DNA from: Priestia filamentosa
GTDB taxonomy: Bacteria > Bacillota > Bacilli > Bacillales > Bacillaceae_H
Assembly (NCBI RefSeq): GCF_900177535.1
Contig: NZ_FXAJ01000005.1
Location: 62,001 to 126,000 of the forward strand
Length of the DNA: 64,000 nt
Reading direction: 5' to 3'
The notes under the pieces are model-generated. The model was given only the letters and a program-made list of their open reading frames with translations, was not told where the DNA came from and ran no database searches. How positions within the stretch are numbered: the stretch's first letter is position 1; each line of letters opens with the position of its first letter. A program made the translations under genes and the position numbers. Positions 1-10,537 of the stretch are shown here, piece after piece.

Positions 1-241
1 AATACGTAATCTCATCAAAGTTTAAGCTATTTAAGTCTCCGCCCCATTGAGGCATTGGCATATTATAAAAATGTTCAAGCGACTTTAAGCGGAAATCAAG
101 CATCCATTGCGGCTCTTCCTTCATACGCGAAATTTCTTCTACGATTTCTTTCGTTAAACCACGTTCTGAACGGAAAATGGATACGTCTTTATCGGAAAAA
201 CCGTACTTGTAATCGCCGATTTCTGGCATCTTCTTCGCCAT
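1..241 (-). CDS. sufB: SufB, Fe-S cluster scaffold subunit (5' part only, cut by window edge)
   Basis: The first 80 codons begin [19 protein letters not shown] and match the N-terminus of SufB, the large subunit of the SufBCD scaffold on which Fe-S clusters are built in the cytoplasm. The reading frame runs off the left edge, so the core domain and C-terminus are outside the window. It is the last gene of sufC-sufD-sufS-sufU-sufB, 46 bases after the sufU stop. The start ATG is preceded by a run containing AGGGGG at good spacing. The call rests on the N-terminal sequence plus operon position. Confidence 0.93.
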   Translation of the reverse strand, partial: MAKKMPEIGDYKYGFSDKDVSIFRSERGLTKEIVEEISRMKEEPQWMLDFRLKSLEHFYNMPMPQWGGDLNSLNFDEITY

Positions 242-287
242 TTTTTACTACCCCCTACATATTGGTTTGATACGATCATAAAGCTAC

Positions 288-3248
<2,961 letters not shown>

Positions 3249-3271
3249 GACATTTCCTCCTAACGCTTACT

Positions 3272-4057
3272 TTATGCTTCTTGTCCTACTGTTTCATCTT
3301 CAATGCCAAGTTCTTTTTTAATCCAGTCGTAACCTTCTGATTCTAGACGTTGTGCTAGTTCTGGACCACCAGATTTAACAACGCGTCCTTGCATCATAAC
3401 ATGAACATGATCAGGTGTGATGTAGTTAAGTAAACGTTGATAGTGAGTAATCATTAAGCAACCAAAGTCTTCTCCACGCATTTCATTGATTCCTTTAGAA
3501 ACAACTTTTAATGCATCAATATCAAGACCAGAGTCAATTTCATCAAGGATTGCTAGTTTTGGCTCAAGCATCATAAGTTGAAGAATTTCATTACGTTTCT
3601 TCTCCCCACCAGAGAAACCTTCGTTTAGGTAACGCTGTGCCATGTCTTGATCCATTTCAAGTAATTCCATTTTTGAATCTAATTTACGGATGAATTTCAT
3701 TAGAGAAATTTCATCACCTTCTTCACGACGAGCATTAATTGCTGAACGTAGGAAATCTGCGTTTGTTACTCCACTGATTTCACTTGGGTATTGCATTGCA
3801 AGGAAAAGACCCGCTTGTGCACGTTCGTCAACTTCCATCTCAAGAACATCTTTTCCATCAAGCGTGATGCTACCTTTTGTTACTTCATACTTAGGGTGTC
3901 CCATAATTGCAGATGATAACGTTGATTTACCAGTACCGTTCGGTCCCATAACAGCGTGGATTTCGCCGCCTTTAATTTCTAAGTTAACACCTTTTAAAAT
4001 CTCTTTTCCTTCAATCTCAACATGAAGGTCTGTAATCTTTAATGTTGAACCTGCCAT
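3272..4057 (-). CDS. sufC: SufC, ABC-type ATPase of the SufBCD complex
   Basis: 261 aa from the ATG at 4057. An in-frame TTG at 4072 would put the SD (GGAGGG, about 4065-4070) inside the coding region, so I prefer 4057. SufC is a soluble ABC ATPase that powers the scaffold. Visible motifs are Walker A GPNGTGKST, signature FSGGEKKRNEI and Walker B LAILDEIDSGLD. It is the first gene of the suf operon, with a candidate promoter and Fur-like site upstream. Confidence 0.97.
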   Translation of the reverse strand: MAGSTLKITDLHVEIEGKEILKGVNLEIKGGEIHAVMGPNGTGKSTLSSAIMGHPKYEVTKGSITLDGKDVLEMEVDERAQAGLFLAMQYPSEISGVTNADFLRSAINARREEGDEISLMKFIRKLDSKMELLEMDQDMAQRYLNEGFSGGEKKRNEILQLMMLEPKLAILDEIDSGLDIDALKVVSKGINEMRGEDFGCLMITHYQRLLNYITPDHVHVMMQGRVVKSGGPELAQRLESEGYDWIKKELGIEDETVGQEA

Positions 4058-4112
4058 TCGTAAACCCTCCAATTATTAGCTTATATATGCCAATATTTAT
4101 TATTAATTTTAT

Positions 4113-4155
4113 TACTAATCATTCTCATTTTATTCTCATTATAATTTTATAACAA
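4113..4155 (-). promoter_or_regulatory. Candidate suf operon promoter with Fur-like site
   Basis: On the minus strand TTGTTA (4150-4155) is followed after 17 bases by TAAAAT (4127-4132), an acceptable sigma-A promoter for sufC. Directly downstream, TACTAATCATTCTCA on the plus strand (4113-4127) matches the 7-1-7 Fur consensus TGATAATNATTATCA at 11 of 14 defined positions. The rest of 4156-4310 is AT-rich and shows nothing else I can name. Promoter and operator are both inferred from pattern only. Confidence 0.4.
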
Positions 4156-4317
4156 ATAAAATCCTATGGCAACCCAGAAAGGCTAATCTCCCTAATAGGT
4201 CTAGCTCTTAATCTCTTCTCATTCTATCCTATTTTCTACTATAGAAACAGGGAAAAGCTTTAACTTAATTTAAGGAATATACTTGTTATCGGTTTCTTTT
4301 CTTATTTATGTAAAAGA

Positions 4318-4335
4318 CCCCTTTTAAAAAAGGGG
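4318..4335 (-). terminator. Rho-independent terminator after the CMD-family gene
   Basis: A CCCCTTTT/AAAAGGGG stem with a very short loop is followed on the minus strand by TCTTTTA. The stem is AT-rich at its top, so it may be weak. It lies 48 bases past the stop at 4384. Confidence 0.55.
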
Positions 4336-4368
4336 CATTGTAAAGCTTGAACATTAATCTCGAAACCT

Positions 4369-4387
4369 TAATCAAACGTTTGTTTAA
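4369..4387. repeat. 19-bp near-palindrome, copy 1
   Basis: TAATCAAACGTTTGTTTAA, palindromic except one base pair. It overlaps the stop codon of the CMD-family gene and is identical to copy 2 at 28237-28255. Confidence 0.7.
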
Positions 4388-4746
4388 TGTGTGCGCTGAT
4401 CTAGTTCTCCAATGCATTCTTGCACGAGCGTAACAGCTTGACTCATTGCTGCTCCCCCGCCAAATGCTGCGCCAACGCCGCACGCTTCAAGAATTTCCTT
4501 CTCACTTGCTCCTTCATCTAGACATCCTTTTGTATGATAAATAATACAGTATTCATCTTGTGCTACAAGGCTGATTCCAAGAGCAATCAGCTGTTTCTGT
4601 TTTGCTGAAAGTTCTCCTTCTTTAAAACATGTTTCTGTAAATGCATTAAATGCTTCAGCAACGTCTGGAAGCTTCTGTGTAAATTCGCCGATACCCATTT
4701 TATACGCATGCAACGCCTGGTCTGTTGAATTTTGACCTGTATCCAT
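4384..4746 (-). CDS. Carboxymuconolactone decarboxylase (CMD/AhpD-like) family protein
   Basis: 120 aa from the ATG at 4746, which has GGAG nine bases upstream. Longer in-frame starts at 4761 and 4848 lack an SD and add non-conserved sequence crossing the metQ terminator. The protein is an all-helical CMD-fold protein: the core has EYCIIYHTKGCLDEGAS, equivalent to the AhpD active-site helix, but with one cysteine of the CxxC pair replaced, leaving CxxxH. A peroxidase or decarboxylase role cannot be assigned. It stands alone between metNPQ and suf, and a 19-bp near-palindrome overlaps its stop codon. Confidence 0.8.
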   Translation of the reverse strand: MDTGQNSTDQALHAYKMGIGEFTQKLPDVAEAFNAFTETCFKEGELSAKQKQLIALGISLVAQDEYCIIYHTKGCLDEGASEKEILEACGVGAAFGGGAAMSQAVTLVQECIGELDQRTH

Positions 4747-4832
4747 CCCTATCAACTCCATTTCTTTAAACTTTTCAACGTTAGTATGGTCTTCTAGAAA
4801 AAATGTATGCTTTCTGCATCTCTCATAAAAAT

Positions 4833-4863
4833 AAAAAAGGGAGCGCAAATGCGCCCCTTTTTT
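4833..4863 (-). terminator. Terminator of metNPQ
   Basis: A strong hairpin, GGGAGCGC/GCGCCCC around an AAAT loop, is flanked by A and T tracts on both sides. It immediately follows the metQ stop and would also work in the other direction. Confidence 0.9.
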
Positions 4864-4864
4864 A

Positions 4865-5692
4865 TTATTTTGAAACTGGAATGATAGAACCTTTATATTT
4901 CTCTTTAATAAAATCTTGAATCTCTTTTGAATGAAGAACTTTCATAAGTTCTTTAATTTCCTCACGATCTTCGTCACCTTTTTTAACTGCAACGATATTC
5001 ACGTATGGTGAATCTTCTCCTTCTAACTCAATCGCATCTTTTGTTGGCGTTAAGTCAGCTCCGATTGCATAGTTAGTATTAATAATAACTGCGTCTGCTT
5101 CTTCATTTTCATATGCTTTTGGCATTAAAGCAGCATCTCCACCAACTTTAATGTTGATATTTTTCTTATTTTCTACGATATCTTTCTTCGTTGCTGAAAC
5201 AGGGTCAACGCCCTCTTTTAGTTTAATAAGACCGCCTTGTTGTAAAAGAGAAAGCATGCGTCCTTCTTCTGCTACGTTATTACTAATCATAATTGTTCCG
5301 TTTTTAGGAATTTCATCAAGGTTTTTATATTTTTTAGAGTATACACCCATTGGCTCAAGGTGTACGCCACCTGCACTTACAAGATTAAAACTTTTGTCTT
5401 CCTTCATTGCATTTTTAAGGTATGGTGTATGTTGGAAAAAGTTTGCATCAACTTCACCACTAGCTAGCATTTTGTTTTGTAAACTGTAATCGTCATTTAC
5501 TTCAACATCGAGCTTGATGTCTTTCTTCTCTAAAATTGAGGCTGCTTCTTCTAAAATTTCAGCGTGTGGAGTACTTGTTGCTACAATTTTAATTTCTTTT
5601 TCCTTAGAGCTGTCGCTACCGCCGTTTGAACCACAAGCTGCAAGGCTTGTCACAGATAAAGCTAGAACAGCTGATGCAAATAACTTTTTCAT
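4865..5692 (-). CDS. metQ: MetQ, methionine-binding lipoprotein of the ABC importer
   Basis: 275 aa. A lysine-rich start, hydrophobic stretch and lipobox (LAAC, Cys20) show a lipid-anchored extracellular protein. The mature part is a NlpA/MetQ solute-binding domain. It captures methionine for the MetP/MetN transporter. It is the last gene of metN-metP-metQ, 39 bases after metP, and is followed directly by a strong terminator. The operon lies under a SAM-I riboswitch, which fits a methionine substrate. Confidence 0.95.
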   Translation of the reverse strand: MKKLFASAVLALSVTSLAACGSNGGSDSSKEKEIKIVATSTPHAEILEEAASILEKKDIKLDVEVNDDYSLQNKMLASGEVDANFFQHTPYLKNAMKEDKSFNLVSAGGVHLEPMGVYSKKYKNLDEIPKNGTIMISNNVAEEGRMLSLLQQGGLIKLKEGVDPVSATKKDIVENKKNINIKVGGDAALMPKAYENEEADAVIINTNYAIGADLTPTKDAIELEGEDSPYVNIVAVKKGDEDREEIKELMKVLHSKEIQDFIKEKYKGSIIPVSK

Positions 5693-5731
5693 GTAATGAC
5701 TCTCCTTTTATTTCAAAATTAGTTTATAGCA

Positions 5732-6400
5732 TTAGCGTTTGTCGATTTTCTTTGTCGCTAAGTCGCCAATAAATTGAAGAATAAATACAATAACTAAAAT
5801 TAAGGCTGTTGCTAAAAACGTTACATCATTCTCATTACGTTTAAATCCTTGGTCATATGCTAGAGCGCCAAGTCCTCCTGCTCCAATTGCCGCTGCTACT
5901 GCTGTGTATCCAATAAGAGCAATAGCTGTTACAGTAATACCTGAAATAAGGGCTGGCAATGACTCTGGTAACAATACTTTAAAAATGATAGTTCTTGTTT
6001 TCGCTCCCATTGCTTGAGCTGCTTCAATAACCCCACGATCAATTTCACGAAGCGCAATTTCTACAAGTCGCGCATAGAAAGGGGCTGCTCCAATAATTAA
6101 TGCTGGAAGAGCTGCTTTTGGACCAAACATAGAACCGATGATAAAGTTTGTAAAAGGAAGCAATAGAATGATTAGAATGATAAAGGGAATGGAACGAAAT
6201 ACGTTCACAATAACAGCAATAACCGTGTTAAAGAACTTGTTTTCCCATAGACTTCCCTTAGATGTTAAAAATAATAAGAGTCCAAGTAAAATCCCTAAAA
6301 TAAACGTTGCAATAACTGAGATAGACGTCATATAGAGCGTCTCAACTGTTGCTTGCTGAAAAGACTCTAAGTCAACGTTTGGAAACCATTCACTAAGCAT
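5732..6400 (-). CDS. metP: MetP (MetI-type), methionine ABC importer permease
   Basis: 222 aa integral membrane protein with about five hydrophobic segments. The cytoplasmic EAA loop typical of importer permeases is seen near residues 125-150 (EAAQAMGAKTRTIIFKVLLP). It overlaps the metN stop by eight bases, as in other metNPQ operons. Confidence 0.95.
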   Translation of the reverse strand: MLSEWFPNVDLESFQQATVETLYMTSISVIATFILGILLGLLLFLTSKGSLWENKFFNTVIAVIVNVFRSIPFIILIILLLPFTNFIIGSMFGPKAALPALIIGAAPFYARLVEIALREIDRGVIEAAQAMGAKTRTIIFKVLLPESLPALISGITVTAIALIGYTAVAAAIGAGGLGALAYDQGFKRNENDVTFLATALILVIVFILQFIGDLATKKIDKR

Positions 6401-7418
6401 GATTGATCACCTCTACTTCGATGTTCTCTTGTTGTAAAAAGGCTAATGCCTTGTTTAGTTCTTCTTCATTTCCATCAAGATGGATAAATAATGTACCGTA
6501 CGCACCATCTTGGAGCTGAGACACTTTCCCTTGTACAATATTTACTGCAATATCAAATTTTCTGATAAGCTGAGTAATAAGCGGCTGTTCTGCATCATCT
6601 CCAATAAATGTGAGCTGTACAATTCGTCCACTCTTATAGCGTTCTACTAAAGTAGAGATTGTTTCAGAAGCATCTTCTGCTTCTGCTATTTGCTTAACAA
6701 AACGTTTTGTTACGTTCTGCTGTGGGTTGCGGAAGACTTCTAATACTTCACCATGCTCCACGATATTCCCGCTCTCCATCACTGCTACACGATGACAAAT
6801 TTTGCGAATAACGTGCATTTCATGCGTAATAAGGACAATTGTTAGTCCTAATTTTTTATTGATGTCTACAAGTAAATCTAAAATCGAATCTGTTGTTTGA
6901 GGATCAAGTGCTGAAGTTGCTTCATCACAAAGAAGGACTTTTGGATTGTTAGCAAGTGCTCTCGCAATTCCAACCCTTTGTTTTTGTCCCCCACTTAATT
7001 GAGAAGGATAAGCTTTCTCGCGCCCTTCAAGCCCAACAAGCTTAATAAGCTCCTCCGCTCTTTTTTGTCTCTCTTTCTTTGGTACTCCGGCAATTTCAAG
7101 AGGAAACGAAATATTGTCACGTACAGTTCGGGACCATAATAAATTGAAATGTTGAAAGATCATCCCTATTTCTTGACGAGCTTTTCGAAGCTGTTCGCCC
7201 TTTATATGACCAATATTGTTATCTGCTACTACGACATCCCCACTTGTAGGTTTCTCAAGGCCGTTAAAAAGCCGAACCATCGTACTTTTTCCGGCTCCGC
7301 TGTAACCGATAATCCCAAAGATTTCTCCCTTTCCAACTTCGAGATTGACGTCTTTGACTGCTACAACTTCACCTGATTTTGTTTTATATGTCTTGTTGAC
7401 GTTCTTCAATGTAATCAT
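6393..7418 (-). CDS. metN: MetN, methionine ABC importer ATPase with NIL regulatory domain
   Basis: 341 aa. Residues 1-240 form the ABC ATPase: Walker A GYSGAGKST, signature LSGGQKQR, Walker B VLLCDEATSALD. The C-terminal part (about 265-341) is the NIL domain, which in characterised MetN proteins binds methionine and inhibits transport when the pool is high. It is the first gene of the operon, 120 bases downstream of the riboswitch terminator. Confidence 0.96.
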   Translation of the reverse strand: MITLKNVNKTYKTKSGEVVAVKDVNLEVGKGEIFGIIGYSGAGKSTMVRLFNGLEKPTSGDVVVADNNIGHIKGEQLRKARQEIGMIFQHFNLLWSRTVRDNISFPLEIAGVPKKERQKRAEELIKLVGLEGREKAYPSQLSGGQKQRVGIARALANNPKVLLCDEATSALDPQTTDSILDLLVDINKKLGLTIVLITHEMHVIRKICHRVAVMESGNIVEHGEVLEVFRNPQQNVTKRFVKQIAEAEDASETISTLVERYKSGRIVQLTFIGDDAEQPLITQLIRKFDIAVNIVQGKVSQLQDGAYGTLFIHLDGNEEELNKALAFLQQENIEVEVINHA

Positions 7419-7540
7419 TGCGTATTCACCTTCTTCGATCTGTCAGTTATTCTTATTTACCGTTTAAAAAGTCAGTTTTTTCCGATAAAGAGGCCTAGTA
7501 ATGAAGAATAGTATCCCCAAACAAAATCTTTTCAGCATAA

Positions 7541-7706
7541 TAAAAAAACCTTTCTGCACGACGAGCAGAAAGGTTGTGTATGTTCAAGCCTCTCTCTCAT
7601 CTCTCAAAGTCGTATTACACAACTTTGCAGGAATTGGCACCTTTTCAGATTATCTGACGGTTGCCGGGCTTCATCGGGCACAGTCCCTCCACCTCTCTTG
7701 ATAAGA
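7541..7706 (-). promoter_or_regulatory. SAM-I (S-box) riboswitch with terminator, leader of metNPQ
   Basis: Reading the minus strand from 7706, the leader has the S-box order: P1 strand CTTATCAAGAGAGG, the conserved GGTGGAGGGACTGTGCCC, GATGAAGCCCGGCAACC, and the P3/P4 helices ending in GAGAGATGAGAGAGGC. It is followed by the intrinsic terminator AACCTTTCTGC/GCAGAAAGGTT with a T tract (7541-7575). By the known S-box mechanism, SAM binding stabilises the terminator, so metNPQ is expressed when SAM is low. Confidence 0.96.
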
Positions 7707-7746
7707 GTTGCAATATTTAATTAAACGATTAGAAGTTACGAGAGTG

Positions 7747-7775
7747 ATTGTAGCACCTATCATAAACAATGTCAA
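7747..7775 (-). promoter_or_regulatory. Sigma-A promoter of metNPQ
   Basis: A consensus TTGACA (7770-7775) and TACAAT (7747-7752) are separated by exactly 17 bases on the minus strand. The predicted start near 7740 lies about 35 bases before the aptamer. Confidence 0.85.
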
Positions 7776-7810
7776 ATAATTTTCAACAGTGGTAACATTT
7801 CTATTTTTTG

Positions 7811-8176
7811 CTATGAGGCTAACTGCACAACTTTTCCTTTTTGCTCTTTTGTAGCCAGTTTAATCAACATTTCAGCTTTCAGAACGTCTGCAAAACTACC
7901 TTCTATAACCACTTGGTGCTGTTTACTTAGCTTCTGCAGAGCTTCTAAACTTAGTAGCAAATCATAATAACTTTTATTATCACCCTGAATCCGAACGTTT
8001 GCTTGTTGAACTAATCCAGACACAACAATTTGCTCGCCTTTTGAAATAAGCAAGGAATAGGAATCTGTTTCATCTTGAAGAGAAATAACAAAATATTCTT
8101 CTCCCATTAACGGCAGTAAGTGAGCGCTTTTAGTAAGGCGTTTCATAAAACTGTGAACTAATGTTTTTAGTTTCAT
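7811..8176 (-). CDS. yusD: YusD-like protein, possible SCP2-type fold
   Basis: 121 aa from the ATG at 8176, which has AGGAGT eight bases upstream. The longer frame to 8287 has no SD and a lysine-rich, unlikely extension. The protein is mixed alpha/beta without signal or membrane segments and looks like a small sterol-carrier (SCP2)-type domain. Its place between metN and yusE matches yusD of B. subtilis, whose function is unknown. Assignment is by position and size more than by motif. Confidence 0.7.
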   Translation of the reverse strand: MKLKTLVHSFMKRLTKSAHLLPLMGEEYFVISLQDETDSYSLLISKGEQIVVSGLVQQANVRIQGDNKSYYDLLLSLEALQKLSKQHQVVIEGSFADVLKAEMLIKLATKEQKGKVVQLAS

Positions 8177-8310
8177 CCGCTTACACTCCTTTTTTCTCGT
8201 ATTGTTAAAGTTCTCTCTTTTTTTTCCTGTTCCTTGTTCTTTTTCTCGACAATCTCTTTTCTTAAACTTCAAACAATGTCGTAACACTTTTATTTCCTAA
8301 GAAATATGTC

Positions 8311-8343
8311 AAAAAGTGCTTTACATTAGCGTAAAGCACTTTC
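8311..8343 (-). terminator. Terminator at the end of yusE
   Basis: A perfect 12-bp stem AAAGTGCTTTAC/GTAAAGCACTTT with a six-base loop is followed by a T tract on the minus strand. The yusE stop codon lies in the loop. Confidence 0.85.
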
Positions 8344-8649
8344 ATAAGAGCCTAATTTTCCAATAATATTTTCAACTGAATGAAAAGCATATACTTTTTC
8401 TTCTAATTTCCCATCTTTCAAAATGAGCAAACACGGCACACTTTCTATCTTAAATTCACTTGCCTTATTTGGCATATAGTTTAAATTAGCTACTCCAATA
8501 TTTACATCTGGTAGCACTTTCTCACTTACTTCAAGCATCTTCTTCGCAAGCTGACATGTTCCACAAAGTGGTGTGTAAAAATAGAGAAAGCGATATCCTT
8601 CTTTGTTTATATTTTCATTTACAATCTCTTCTGTCCATTCCTGCATCAT
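8326..8649 (-). CDS. yusE: YusE-like thioredoxin-fold protein
   Basis: 107 aa with a thioredoxin fold: LYFYTPLCGTCQLAKK carries a CGTC redox motif near residues 29-32, and the cis-proline region is SVPCLLIL. There is no signal peptide, so a cytoplasmic thiol-disulfide role is likely, but the substrate is unknown. The SD is AAAGGA before ATGATG. It lies 13 bases after yusF and matches yusE in the conserved yusDEFG order. Confidence 0.85.
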   Translation of the reverse strand: MMQEWTEEIVNENINKEGYRFLYFYTPLCGTCQLAKKMLEVSEKVLPDVNIGVANLNYMPNKASEFKIESVPCLLILKDGKLEEKVYAFHSVENIIGKLGSYESALR

Positions 8650-8661
8650 TAACCAAATCCT

Positions 8662-9048
8662 TTAAACTAAAAATTCTGTGTTGATATCAATATTAGCACT
8701 CAACAACACGGTCGCAATATGGTTTCTTGGTGCAGCAGCTACTTCTCGATAAGCTCGATCAATATAAAGATGTTCTGCTTCAGGAAATTCACGACGAAAT
8801 TGTTTTCTAAGCTTATCTCCAGCATCGTCTGAATCGACTAATATATAGACGTCCCTGTCGAATGTTGCATCAATAATTTCATCAAGTTTGGCAACGCTAA
8901 GCGTGCCATTTGTACAAATGATCTCAATCGGTTCTCTAATAATGTTTTCAATTCTTTTTTTATCCGATCTTCCCTCAACAATAATTACCTTATCCATACC
9001 TTCTACCATTGTCATCACCTGTTTGTTAGAATGTACACCAATATCCAT
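8662..9048 (-). CDS. yusF: YusF-like small TOPRIM-domain protein
   Basis: 128 aa. The TOPRIM motifs are clear: VIIVEGRSDKKRI (catalytic Glu) and LVDSDDAGDKLR (DxD metal site). It resembles stand-alone TOPRIM proteins of the RNase M5/primase type, but no substrate is known. An alternative start at ATG 9009 (MVEGMDKVIIVEG), with AGGTG six bases upstream, would remove 13 poorly conserved residues and is about as likely. Confidence 0.85.
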   Translation of the reverse strand: MDIGVHSNKQVMTMVEGMDKVIIVEGRSDKKRIENIIREPIEIICTNGTLSVAKLDEIIDATFDRDVYILVDSDDAGDKLRKQFRREFPEAEHLYIDRAYREVAAAPRNHIATVLLSANIDINTEFLV

Positions 9049-9134
9049 TTATCCTTTAGTATACAGTATTCGCTTTCTCACGTCTTTTCCCCTGTTTCTT
9101 CATATTTAATTTTATAAAATGCTTTCTTTAAGAG

Positions 9135-9162
9135 AAAAAGCAGCGGAATCCCGCTGCTTTTT
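9135..9162 (-). terminator. Terminator at the end of yusG
   Basis: A perfect stem AAAAAGCAGCGG/CCGCTGCTTTTT around a four-base loop overlaps the yusG stop codon. Confidence 0.9.
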
Positions 9163-9406
9163 AACACCAACCTTCTTCATTGTCACAATCTGTGTACTTC
9201 ATATCTTTACCTGTTGTAACATCTGTATGTTGGTAAAATTTATTATCGCGATATTGATATCCGTTATTTAACTGATACTCTGATTTTCCTTGCTCGTTAA
9301 CAGTCATCTTCCCAATCGGTTCATTTTCAACGTATAAATTCAATTCATCATTTACATACTTTCCGACAACGCGGTCCGTTACATCAATATGACGCTTTTC
9401 TAACAT
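9161..9406 (-). CDS. yusG: YusG-like small protein (DUF2553 type)
   Basis: 81 aa, hydrophilic, with no signal peptide and two cysteines near the C-terminus (TDCDNEEGWC). It has an AGGAGT SD and its own terminator. Position between yusF and gcvH and overall sequence fit B. subtilis YusG, which has no known function. A perfect inverted repeat lies at 9428-9445, just upstream. Confidence 0.8.
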   Translation of the reverse strand: MLEKRHIDVTDRVVGKYVNDELNLYVENEPIGKMTVNEQGKSEYQLNNGYQYRDNKFYQHTDVTTGKDMKYTDCDNEEGWC

Positions 9407-9427
9407 TAAGCTTCACTCCTTCTAGAC

Positions 9428-9445
9428 GAATCTAACTATAGATTC
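9428..9445. repeat. Perfect inverted repeat upstream of yusG
   Basis: GAATCTA-ACTA-TAGATTC, a 7-bp perfect inverted repeat with a four-base centre, lies 22 bases before the yusG start. It could be an operator or a hairpin in the leader. There is no T tract, so it is not a terminator. Confidence 0.5.
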
Positions 9446-9493
9446 TCCTGAAAGCGAAGGGTTCATAAATGAAATTTTTCCCTTTTCAAAAAT

Positions 9494-9535
9494 AAAAAAA
9501 AGGAATGTTTCCAAAAGGGAAACATTCCTTTTTTT
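9494..9535 (-). terminator. Terminator of gcvH
   Basis: A long stem AAAGGAATGTTTCC/GGGAAACATTCCTTT with an A-rich loop and a T tract overlaps the gcvH stop codon. Confidence 0.9.
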
Positions 9536-9914
9536 ATTCTGAAATCATTTTTTGATATTCTTCTGCTGTCATTAATTTCTCAATATCTTCCTTATTATCA
9601 GGTTCTAAAACAATCATCCATGCATTTTCGTATGGAGATTCGTTAACAAACTCTGGGCTGTCATCTAGGTTTTCGTTGATTTCAACTACTTTTCCGCTAA
9701 TTGGTGCGTACAACTCAGATACTGTTTTAACAGATTCAACGCTCCCAAAAGGCTCGTCCGCTTCAATTGTTGCTCCTACTTCAGGAAGCTCAACAAATAC
9801 GATATCACCTAGTTCTGATTGCGCAAAGTCAGTAATTCCAATTGTTACTTTGTCACCCTCAACTTTTACCCACTCGTGTTCTTCTGAATAACGTAAATCT
9901 TTTGGTAAATTCAT
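9534..9914 (-). CDS. gcvH: GcvH, glycine cleavage system H protein
   Basis: 126 aa from the ATG at 9914. The upstream in-frame ATG at 9929 overlaps the SD (GGAGGG), so it is not the start. GcvH carries a lipoyl group that shuttles the aminomethyl intermediate of glycine cleavage, and in Bacillus it is also the entry point for lipoate made by LipM/LipL. The lipoylated lysine is in [13 protein letters not shown] near residue 63. The gene stands alone with its own terminator, apart from gcvT/gcvP, as in B. subtilis. Confidence 0.97.
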   Translation of the reverse strand: MNLPKDLRYSEEHEWVKVEGDKVTIGITDFAQSELGDIVFVELPEVGATIEADEPFGSVESVKTVSELYAPISGKVVEINENLDDSPEFVNESPYENAWMIVLEPDNKEDIEKLMTAEEYQKMISE

Positions 9915-10076
9915 TCCAGTTCCCTCCATACATCGTTCATTTTCTTATCATTTTTATTCGTTATCAAAGGGAGCACATAAACGCTCTCATATTATCTTAA
10001 TTGTAACGTAAAAATAGAATATTTTCTATTTAAAGGCATTCTAAAATAAGAAAAACTTTTAATAAGCATTATCCTT

Positions 10077-10433
10077 CTATTTCCATTCTTTCTGAAATAT
10101 CTCATCTTTAAACCCAACCGTTACTTTCTCCCCATCTGTCACAATTGGTCGTTTTAAAAGCATGCCATCTGAAGCTAAAATTTCAAAAAGTTCTTCATTT
10201 GAAGCAGAAGCTACTTTATCTTTTAATCCAAGCTCACGATACTTTTTCCCACTTGTATTAAAGAATTTCTTCAGCTCTAAACCGCTCTTTTCGTAAAGTT
10301 CCTTAATTTCCTCTTTTGAAGGAGGGTTTTCTACAATATGTATTGCATTGTATTCCACATTATGTTCATCAAGCCATTTCTTTGCATTTCGACATGTGCT
10401 ACATTTTGGATATTCATATATTGTTATACTCAC
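10077..10433 (-). CDS. yusI: YusI, ArsC/Spx-family protein
   Basis: 118 aa with a GTG start and an upstream GGTGG. The N-terminus YEYPKCSTCRNAKKWL gives the CxxC of the ArsC/Spx thioredoxin-like family, and the C-terminal LKRPIVTDGEKVTVGF is also typical. It lacks an obvious RNA polymerase-binding role and is probably a YusI-type oxidoreductase. The adjacent fad operon has its own terminator, so the two are separate units. Confidence 0.88.
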   Translation of the reverse strand: MSITIYEYPKCSTCRNAKKWLDEHNVEYNAIHIVENPPSKEEIKELYEKSGLELKKFFNTSGKKYRELGLKDKVASASNEELFEILASDGMLLKRPIVTDGEKVTVGFKDEIFQKEWK

Positions 10434-10491
10434 TTATTACACCACCACAATCCTCTGTATTTTCTTTCTCATTTTATCGTGAACCTTCATT

Positions 10492-10530
10492 AAAAAACAA
10501 GGAAAGCTCGAACGCTCTCCCTGTTTTTTT
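10492..10530 (-). terminator. Terminator of the fadNAE operon
   Basis: A stem built from AACAAGGAAAGC and GCTCTCCCTGTT, with a few mismatches and a GU pair around TCGAAC, is followed by a T tract on the minus strand. It lies just after the fadE stop. Confidence 0.75.
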
Positions 10531-10537
10531 ATAGTCA

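Noticed and set aside
4071-4072. TTG start for sufC (and similar TTG/ATG starts at 9929, 15904, 38662)
   Set aside because: Each lies within the SD sequence of a better downstream ATG, so the shorter start was used.
7501-7701. 66-aa plus-strand ORF
   Set aside because: It is antisense to the SAM-I riboswitch and terminator; it has no SD.
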